In this document: positions 56,148-64,000 of the stretch, in pieces
How the letters are laid out: each line of letters begins with the position of its first letter
Position numbering within the stretch: the stretch's first letter is position 1
From: Agelaius tricolor
Lineage: Eukaryota > Chordata > Aves > Passeriformes > Icteridae
Length of the DNA stretch: 64,000 nucleotides
Assembly: GCA_023055355.1 (NCBI GenBank)
Contig: JALJCS010000010.1
Coordinates: 19,049,001-19,113,000, forward strand
Direction: 5' to 3'
Program-made: the position numbers and the translations under genes
The notes under the pieces: model-generated
Databases searched by the model: none
Told to the model about the DNA's origin: nothing
Seen by the model: the letters and a program-made list of their open reading frames with translations, nothing else

Positions 56148-59100
56148 ATAAAAATAACCATATACAGAAACAACAATACCTTCTGATTATTATGTATGCT
56201 TACTGTAATTTGGCAAGACTAGATACAATTTATAAGGATGCACATTAGAACATGTGGAATAAGCCATAAACCAGGAGAGCTTTGAGATATTAAGGGTGGT
56301 GTTAGTTTCCCCGTATCCAGTCTTTGAAACAGAATAATCCTGGCAATACAAACGAAGCTGTTACCTAAAAACAAGCAATCAAAATTGTAAGTACTCAAGT
56401 GAGAAATAGTTGTTTTTAAATTTTTTGGCAGTACAGTGGTAGAAGTTCAGATCTTAGTGGGCCCATTTTGAAAATCAGCAGTCATAATAAATCCTCATAG
56501 AATATTAAGTATGTGAGGGTGAAATATCTAACACAGGTAAGGTTTGAATTAGAGCTGTGAAAATTAGACCAGTGATGGAAGTTTGCGATACTGCTTGTCT
56601 CTTAAGATGAGAGAAGAAACCAGGTAATTTTACCAGATTAAGGTATCAAAAAGGACTGCAAATTTTAAGCTTTCTATACAAACAACCTTGGAAATAGATC
56701 CTGATTTATTTTGCTAATAAGCTTCTTCACTTAGAGAATTTTAACTGAGAGATAGTGCTAAGTAATCATCATTCAACATAACTAGAACTGGATTCTTTGG
56801 AATTATCTTCTGAGCATTTTTTTTAAGTCTGCCATCTTCTATGTTTATCATTAATGTATCAAAGATCTGTAATATGCAGTCATAGTATTAGCAAGAGGGA
56901 TTAACTTCTTATTGAACTTCTTGGGATATTTTCTGGACGTATTGCCAGCTCAGAGTTTATAGGGACAGGTTTTTGCCTCTGGATTGGCATTCAGTTTTAT
57001 TCCTTGTGACAGCTTTCTTCTGCATTAGTACAGACAAGGCTTGTGTCAACAGTCAACCTGACATGTGTATTCTACAGTGAATAATAGTCACTTAGCAGAA
57101 GAAAATATGTGTTATCATTACAAAGCACCATAGAAGGCAATATGAAGAAACATTTCCCAGGAAGTCAGTGTGATCTTAACAGAGAGGGCAACTAATGAGC
57201 AAGTGATGGAGCATGATATGAAACCTGAGAGCAACGAGTCATCTTGATTATCTGACTGTCATCTGAGAGCTCCGAAGGAACAAACAGGGGAAGTGGCAAA
57301 GATCTACTAAGCTGCAGTGTGACATCTCCACTACCTCTGAATACCCTGGCAGAAGACCCTTTGATTTTAAAGGAGAAAGCATAGCATCCAGAATGCCAAG
57401 ACCTGAAAGCTGCCATCATTATGCTGTTGAACTTTAAAAATTGGCCTTCATCAGAACAATTCATGTGTCTTTTGAGGATTAAATATTTTGATTATTCTCA
57501 CTCTTGTGAATTGCATAGGTTCTACACAGGAACTGTACAGCATAATCCTCTTCTTATCCAGTTGATTGACCTTGAATTTTTTTTTACAATCTGCCCTAAC
57601 TTAAGTTGTTTAGCTTTGGGGAAAAATATAGCCAGACAAGATCCAGGAAACCAGCCTCCACTTGCATTATTTTAATAAAGTTATCTGACCTGCTTAGAAA
57701 TCAAATATTTGAGTACCTCTCTTCTTATGAGAATCATTGTCTTCTTACGAGAATCATTTCTTTTGCAGCATTAAATAAAAGTTCAAGTTTGGGTTCACTC
57801 AATCATTACTTTTCAGAATTATTTTTTATCTGGATTCCTTCATCAAAGTTTTTCATGTGACTACTAAGAAATATATGTGGATGGTGATTATTTTGCAAGC
57901 TATCTTCTAACAGTGGTTAATGAAGCATGTACAAAATTTGGAGGTTAGGGTTTGCATCCTGTTGTTTGACCATTTGCTGGACGTGTGAAGGTCCCGATTA
58001 AAATAGTTGCCTCTACAAGTTCATGAAACCCATGCTTAAAAAAAAAAAATTAAAAACCCAAGCAACGTTTGTCTTTTGTGTGGAAAAGGCTTATTTGGAC
58101 TCACAGTGTCTTCAGGTAAATGTGTCTGCATGAATAAATGGTTGAAATAAATTATTTTGTCTAGTTAATTTTGCATTCCCAAAGATGAGTCTTTCAGAGA
58201 CTAAAGGAATTTATCAGAACAGCAACAGGGATCTTCCCTTTCTGCTGCACCCACGATTTGCATATCTCCAGGAGTATGGTATCCTCACTCTTGCATGGCA
58301 CTAAATGAAGAAAAAACAAAACACTCTGCTACAATTTTTTTTCCCTCTTGCCATTAACAGAAAATGTTTGTCTTATGCTTAGTTGTCAACACAGATGATG
58401 GTCCTAGAGCTCTTACCTTGGAAGATTATTTGAATGGAAACTTCCAATATAAAACATTTTTTCCATATTGGGTGTCAGGTAAGTAAAACCTTTTCTCAAA
58501 CATAGATAAGCCTTTCTAATATGTATTTCCAGACTGGTTTACATAGACTGAGAAATGTATTTTCCTTCCAGCTTTACTTTGAATGAATGCTAACTATGAA
58601 ATTAAACAATGTGTTAGTCAAAACTTATGGTTGAAATTTACTGTTCTGTCAGTCATTCTAGAAAATCCAGGTATTTGATGTTTCAACAGACATGTCTGAG
58701 TCAAGTATAAACTATAATTTTACAGAGGCCTTCAGTGTTTTATTTCTTTTACTGTCATATTCACTACAGCAAGTGAAAGAAATTTGTCAATGTGTCAGTC
58801 ATTCCTTAAGCAATCTTCTTTTCATGCTTTTCACAGCACTTTTTGAGTTACCACTTATAATGATTGAGGTAGTCTGTCTTACAGGTCCTGTTCTTTGTTT
58901 TCAGTAGTACCTGGCTCGGCAATGAGGCCAGCTGTTCTAATTTCATTTAAGGAAGTGCTGACACTGCTGAAATTCCTGAGTTCCAGGATATTGCATAGAA
59001 AAGAAAGCTGACTTTCTAAGTTCCTTAAGGTGGAGACGTGAAGTTGATTGCTGCTGATATAAATGTGTCTGTGTGTGGCTGAAGTGCTGCTCCTGTTATC

Positions 59101-62100
59101 ATTGAACTGCACAGCCCAGGGAGACTGGAGCTAGCCTGGTTACATTCTAGCACACATGCTGCCCCCATCCCTGTGCTGCCTCGAGCACTGCTCTCTGCCA
59201 GTAGCAGCAAGCGTAGTGCCCATTCACATGGAGTCTCACCAAGCTGGTTTTAGCCCACAATTTTAGAACTGAAGTAAGGCCTTATGAGTGAGGAATTGCT
59301 TGAGTGGTTCAATTTTACGATGAGCAGTTTGAAGTATGTAGATATCGCTTGTATGATTTAAAAATTAGGTCACTTTGTTAGAATTCTGTCTGAATGTCTG
59401 AAGAATGTAGGCAGCATATCACCTAAACCTAATATTCTTCTTCTCTCTTTATAGCTTTCTCACTTAGACTTATCATTCCTTTTAACAGTCACAAACTCGC
59501 ACAAAAGTCATGCCATAGATTCCATAGATAGCCATGCCTACAGCATTCCATATGTCTGCTTCTCTTCTGAAACAAGGAGTCAAAATTGTATATCTTATCC
59601 TAAGGATGATTTTAAACACAAATACTGTTACAAAAATCACACAAGAGTGCTCAGAAGATTCAAGGGTGATCTAATTTCCTAAAAATGAACATCTTCACAA
59701 TGTTTCAGGCTCCTATTTAACTTTTAGTCTTGCTTTCTAGCTACACCAAATATGAAATTCATTCTCTCTGTTTATAGCAGTGAAAATAATAATCTGAAAC
59801 TAAAAATCTGGTCTTTATTCTCTACCAAACTGTAGCTCAGATCTTGAGCAAAGGCAGGGTAAATTCTATTTTCAATGAAGCCCACTCACTTTATTTTGTA
59901 GGACTCTTGTAAGTAAGGGCAGAATCATGCAGTGTCAGTTGTGTGGTACTGCTTTTATCTGCAGAATATACAAATGAGAGTGTTCTGGTAAAATGATAAG
60001 CAAAGATATTTTTCTTTAAAACATTTACATTTTGATACTGACTTTCTAATGGGTCTGTCACTGGCATTCTTGGCATTTACTTGTGAAGTTAAATAGTTGA
60101 TCCTCTGTGCAGTGTATAGTCTCAAGAATGTACTCAAGAACCCTGAAGATGGTTTCTTGGTTACTCTGTACCTCAGATTCATTAGAAGGAACACATTTAT
60201 GTAGATGCCAAAAGATATTTGCTTAAAACCTATTCTTTGAAAGAAGTGTGAATTTGTTGATAAAAAGATATGTTGTGTAGTATCTTCTGTGAAGGTAACA
60301 ATCATTTATCTTGTTTATGAAGATAATGAATATCTTCATCAGTCTGCAGAGGATGATATTATCCTTTACAATGTTGAAATTAACTACGCAACCACCATCC
60401 TGACAAACAGCACAATGGTATGTACATTTCTCATTAATAAAAAAGCAAAAAGTGCTGCTGTATTTCAAGTTACAGTTTAAAAGTGAGTAAGACTAGAATA
60501 TAATCTACTTCTTAATTTTTCAGAAACAAGTTAATGCTTCAAATTATGTGATGTCATCGGACAAATATTTCATAGCCCTGGAAAGCAATTATTCAAAGGT
60601 AATTATTTTAATTTACCTCTTAATGTAATGTTTAATTTTATGTAGCATTTTGTTAATTGTGTTTACCATAGATAAATGTTTCTTGGTACTTTCTTGAGAA
60701 AGGGATAGGCTGTGAAGAGGCAGCTGATTATTTGTAATTAGATTATCTTTTTCAAGGTTAATAATATTATCTTTATTCATTTATGCAGCTGTGGAGATAC
60801 TCTTATACAGCATCATATCACATTTATGATCTCATAAATGGGTAAGGCCTGATATTTCTTACAGAAAGCTGTGGTGCATACACTGTGGTGATGTGCTTGC
60901 AAGCATTCACTCCAAAACTGTAGTAATGAACTACTGACTTGCTTTGCTTTTGCCTAAATCTGTCAGGTTACCTGTTTGCTTGAGAAAGAAAATGTTCTCT
61001 AGGAAAAACCATACATTCTTTTCATCTGGATTGATTTCTATTTCATGCCCTAAAACTTTCACTGCTCAATATTCCCTTTGGTCCCCATCCCCTTCTAAAA
61101 ATTCATTCTTTTTATCATTGATCTAATCCTCAGCGTCCCTAAAACTCTTTTAACAGCCAACCCTGCATTCCTTAAAGGGCTATAGCTTGTCCCATGGCAT
61201 TTGGTCCCTTTCCCAAGATTGCCCAAACCAAATCCAAAGGAGGCCATCTGCCTCTGCAATCCCTTTTTATGCTGAAAGCAGCAGTGTGACCAAATGTGCT
61301 TAGTTCTGAGCAACAGGGACTGCACTGAGCTGCATCATTCTTGGGCAACTGCTGGCTCAAGGTGCCAGGAAGAAGTTGGTGCAAGCTGCTGTGAGTAGAG
61401 AGACACTGCATGGGAGCTGGGATCCTCACCCAATGCTGGAGGTGCTGCTGCCGCACCTGCCTCAGTGCATGCTGAGTTCACATTTCCCAATAACCTGCTG
61501 AGACTGTAACACAGACTGCAGCTACAGCAAATGACTGCAGGTGCTTGTGCAGCATTTGGGAACAGATAAGGCTGGCTCCTTAGGCGGTTGAATAGGTGTT
61601 CAAAGGAGTGAGTTCAAGCCTTTGCCAGCACTGGTGCACGCCATCCTGTTAACTGCATGTCTCTGCCTGCCTTATTGTGCATTGCTTGAGAAACAACAAG
61701 CAGTTAGAAAATGATTTTGTGACTTTTTTATTAATGTACAGTATAATGATCCATTTGCACTGTGCACGAAAAGCCATTTCAACTTCTTTCCTTTTTTTAG
61801 TGGTTTTGTAACAGAAAATCAGCTTCCACATAAAATTCAGTATATATCCTGGTCACCCGTTGGACACAAATTGGTTAGTAAAGATAATTAAGTCCTAGAA
61901 TGAATTTACTTTGTATGGCTTAAAGACATTTATCTTTGGTTGTTTGGTTGTTTGTTTTTTTTTATATTAGGCCATATTTTTGACAGGCCTGTTTATTAAT
62001 CTTGGTTATGACAAAGAAAACAGTTTTAACTTGTTCAAATTTTACTATCTGTGTCTCAAGAGAAGAATAATCCATGTTCTCAGGTACATTATGTGTTCCA

Positions 62101-63237
62101 GTTTGCTCACTAGTCTTTATCCAGAATTGACCAACATAATTTTTATATAAGATTTAATGTGGTTTCAAGGCCTGAAAACCAATTGGTTTCCCTTTGAAAA
62201 CAAGTATAACAAGTGAATTTAAAATGGAGATTTACAGATACAGGATTTAAAATCTGTTCTAAAATTTTTACTGAACACAGAACTTGGCCTGCAATGTATA
62301 ATTTATTTGCTGAGGTACCAGCTCTTGCAGAATTTTCAAGGGCTATTAGTGTACCATTTCCCATTTTGTATTCATTAAGTCTTGCTAGTGTAATGTAGGA
62401 GTATTGACTGCAGAAGATCTTGCTCTAATCCTGTTGCCTGTACTCTTAAAAAAAACTTTCTTGTCTTTAGGTATATGTTTATCAGAATAATATCTATTTG
62501 AAACCAAGTCCTAGAGAGGCACCAGTTAAAATAACTAGTGATGGAAAACAGAATGAAATATTTAATGGGATTCCTGACTGGGTCTATGAAGGTAAGTAAA
62601 TCTTGAAGGGCAGCAACATGATAAATGCTTTGTTTAGATTGGTTCTGGTTTTCACAATCCATTTAAAATGTCTGTGATGATACTCCTTTTTTTCAGCCCT
62701 AAGGATTACTTCTTTTTTCCATATTGTATTTACTGTACAATGTATGAATTTTGTATTTGTACCACATAACCAAAATCCTGAGTCTGAAACTGTATCAGAC
62801 CTCTGCAAAGTTGTCTTCTTTCTGATGCAAAGGCAGAGGCTGGGATTTAGGATTTAAAGTTTTAATTTCAGTGAAAATTTGGCACTTCAGTGCATCCAAA
62901 AAAAAATTTAAAAAAAAAACATGCACACAGGAAAATCCCAAGTGAATTAAGTGGGATCTGTGTGCATGTTTGGAGATGTTTGATGTTATTTATTTAGTGT
63001 AACTGTCCTTATGTGTGCTGAGTAGAGTGCTAAAACAGGTTGGAAGGTAGATTACAGTTATAAACAATTTTTTTTTCCTCAGAGGAGATGCTAGCAACAA
63101 AATATGCACTGTGGTGGTCTCCAAGTGGAAGATATTTAGCATATGTACAATTTAATGATTCTGACATACCAGTTATTGAATATTCGTATTTTGGTGAGGA
63201 CCAGTATCCTAGAAAAATAACCATCCCTTACCCAAAG
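52691..63237 (+). CDS. FAP: FAP (fibroblast activation protein/seprase), 5' part, nine exons
   Basis: Exons 52691-52696, 52967-53051, 58383-58478, 60323-60417, 60524-60598, 60789-60841, 61801-61873, 62471-62591 and 63083-63237 join in frame to 253 codons, matching the N-terminal third of the roughly 760-residue FAP. FAP is a type II membrane prolyl peptidase of the DPP4 (S9B) family, active outside the cell as a dimer. Seen: a two-residue cytoplasmic tip, one membrane anchor (IIFGVVICLLLSLLLMCIVL, about 7-26), the first beta-propeller blades, N-glycosylation sequons (NST near 91, NAS at 98) and the substrate-anchoring Glu pair within VYEEEML (about 201-203). The Ser/Asp/His triad is beyond the window. 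DPP4 is the closest alternative, but EYLHQSAEDDIILYN and the position next to IFIH1 favour FAP. No stop or frameshift is seen. Confidence 0.92.
52967..53051 (+). CDS. FAP: FAP exon 2: membrane anchor
   Basis: The acceptor tgtttctcttctgcag ends at 52966 and the donor tcaagag|gtaagg starts at 53052. It encodes TRLKIIFGVVICLLLSLLLM and CIVLLPSR, a single hydrophobic helix after a basic residue, typical of a type II signal anchor. Ends in phase 1. Confidence 0.9.
53052..58382 (+). other. FAP: FAP intron 2
   Basis: A 5.3-kb intron. It contains a 96-codon open frame at 53601-53891 with weak BTB-like texture (see findings), other short open frames at 54928-55152 and 55574-55813, and a (TA)n microsatellite at 56103-56144. 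No splice-supported exon is seen. Confidence 0.7.
56103..56144. repeat. (TA)n microsatellite
   Basis: About 20 uninterrupted TA units in FAP intron 2. Confidence 0.95.
58383..58478 (+). CDS. FAP: FAP exon 3
   Basis: The acceptor ttgtcttatgcttag ends at 58382 and the donor gtgtcag|gtaagt starts at 58479. It encodes VVNTDDGPRALTLEDYLNGN and FQYKTFFPYWVS, the conserved LTL-DYLNG-F motif at the start of the beta-propeller. Phase 1 to 1. Confidence 0.93.
58479..60322 (+). other. FAP: FAP intron 3 and later introns
   Basis: A 1.8-kb intron with no recognisable feature. Introns 60842-61800 (a moderately GC-richer patch near 61170-61560, no gene), 61874-62470, 62592-63082 and the partial intron 63238-64000 also hold nothing I can identify. 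Confidence 0.6.
60323..60417 (+). CDS. FAP: FAP exon 4
   Basis: The acceptor atcttgtttatgaag ends at 60322 and the donor cacaatg|gtatgt starts at 60418. It encodes DNEYLHQSAEDDIILYNVEI and TTILTNSTM. EYLHQSA separates FAP from DPP4. NST is a potential N-glycosylation site. Confidence 0.93.
60524..60598 (+). CDS. FAP: FAP exon 5
   Basis: The acceptor cttcttaatttttcag ends at 60523 and the donor ttcaaag|gtaatt starts at 60599. It has 25 codons, KQVNASNYVMSSDKYFIALE and SNYSK, with an NAS sequon at the usual FAP place. It is 106 bp from exon 4. Confidence 0.93.
60789..60841 (+). CDS. FAP: FAP exon 6
   Basis: The acceptor attcatttatgcag ends at 60788 and the donor aaatgg|gtaagg starts at 60842. 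It encodes LWRYSYTASYHIYDLIN, the conserved WR-SYTA-Y-IYD pattern of the DPP4 family. Leaves two bases of a Gly codon. Confidence 0.93.
61801..61873 (+). CDS. FAP: FAP exon 7
   Basis: The acceptor ttcctttttttag ends at 61800 and the donor aaattg|gttagt starts at 61874. It encodes GFVTENQLPHKIQYISWSPV and GHKL, matching the WSPVG blade motif of the propeller. Confidence 0.92.
62471..62591 (+). CDS. FAP: FAP exon 8
   Basis: The acceptor ttcttgtctttag ends at 62470 and the donor tatgaag|gtaagt starts at 62592. It encodes VYVYQNNIYLKPSPREAPVK, then NEIFNGIPDWVYE. The GIPDWVYE segment leads into the Glu pair that anchors the substrate amino end. Confidence 0.94.
63083..63237 (+). CDS. FAP: FAP exon 9 (last in window)
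   Basis: The acceptor ttttttttcctcag ends at 63082 and the donor cccaaag|gtatgt starts at 63238. It encodes EEMLATKYALWWSPSGRYLA, QFNDSDIPVIEYSYFGEDQY and ITIPYPK. Ends on a codon boundary near residue 253. The remaining coding exons lie beyond the window. Confidence 0.95.
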
Positions 63238-64000
63238 GTATGTTTTATCATTCTTTTGACTTCCTTTCTGTTGAGAAATTAGTTATGACAATGAGAAAAT
63301 TAACTGTGCTTAATTCCTTAAGTATTACCATGGTTCAATCCATTGTGACTTAAATAAAATAAAACAAGCTTGGTCTAAGCTCAGAACAGCTGTAGGTACA
63401 TACACAATTTTAAATATAATATTAAAATATATTTTGTATTTTATATATTTTAAATATAATATCAGTGAAATAAATGTAATTACTCATGTAGGTAAAGAGC
63501 ATGTGCAAAAGTACTCAATATTTTTTCAATTCAGTTTACTTATTCTGGTGTGTAAATGATGCAGTTGTTATTTTTCATTATGGTAAATAAATTATGAGAC
63601 TAAGGTGTTTTTTATATATATATTTTTAAAATAAAGTCTTCACTTTATTTGCACACTTCATAGTGCTTTTTGATCTGAAGGGGCTTTGGATTTTAGTTGC
63701 TTTCAAGTGTGAGATCTAAGGCAATAAGGTTTTGGGTTGGCATTTCTTCAGCATGCATTAGAAAGCTCTCCTGACTCTTATCATGTTCATATGATTGCAA
63801 GGGATCATGCTAATGTATTTAAAGAATTTGCTCACCTGTCAGCTGGCTCACAGTTCTAAAGTAAAACTGGGTGGTTTAGGCCACACGTGGAGAAGAATTA
63901 AAAAACTGATAATGTATGCAGTGAAGAAGCAACCATGAAATCAGTTTAAGCAACCATTTCCCAGTTGGGATGTCAAACAGCCCTTGCAATCATGTGAATA

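Overview
This is vertebrate nuclear DNA, most likely from a bird. It carries parts of three intron-rich genes, all on the + strand: the 3' end of KCNH7 (Kv11.3/ERG3 potassium channel), a complete IFIH1 (MDA5, cytosolic double-stranded RNA sensor) and the 5' third of FAP (fibroblast activation protein, a type II membrane serine protease). The KCNH7-IFIH1-FAP order matches the vertebrate block that continues to GCG and DPP4. Avian origin is inferred from compact introns, CR1 LINE remnants with the bird-type 3' tail (10827-10908, 20769-21020, 21650-21850) and GC-rich minisatellites. I cannot name the species.

Layout. 1-14920: last four KCNH7 coding exons in view, with large AT-rich introns, ending at a TAG at 14918-14920. 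14921-22449: KCNH7 3' UTR, a dinucleotide-rich patch, a GC-richer stretch that may be an old LTR, an 840-bp GC-rich pentamer array (19164-19999), a CR1 copy that looks interrupted, then the IFIH1 promoter with three interferon-response (ISRE) motifs. 22450-47748: sixteen IFIH1 coding exons that join in frame to 1007 codons plus stop, with two CARDs, an SF2 (DECH) helicase and a zinc-binding C-terminal domain. 47749-52690: IFIH1 3' UTR, intergenic DNA, an 870-bp CCCTGT/TGTG minisatellite and a CpG-rich patch with a near-perfect CTCF motif. 52691-64000: FAP exons 1 to 9, reaching about residue 253 of about 760; the catalytic hydrolase domain lies beyond the window.

The genes are not an operon and do not act in one pathway. 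IFIH1 detects long viral double-stranded RNA and signals through MAVS. The ISRE cluster fits its known interferon inducibility. KCNH7 is a neuronal voltage-gated channel and FAP a stromal post-proline peptidase. They are neighbours through conserved synteny.

I found no undescribed system. The points most worth a second look are a GC-AG intron in IFIH1, the ISRE trio, a 10-copy 28-bp minisatellite joined to a CpG-rich block inside IFIH1 intron 3, a perfect 15-bp inverted repeat in intron 4, the CTCF-like site between IFIH1 and FAP, the apparent absence of GCA between KCNH7 and IFIH1, and a possible decayed coding segment in FAP intron 2. All exon boundaries were set by hand from splice signals and reading-frame continuity and have not been checked by alignment.
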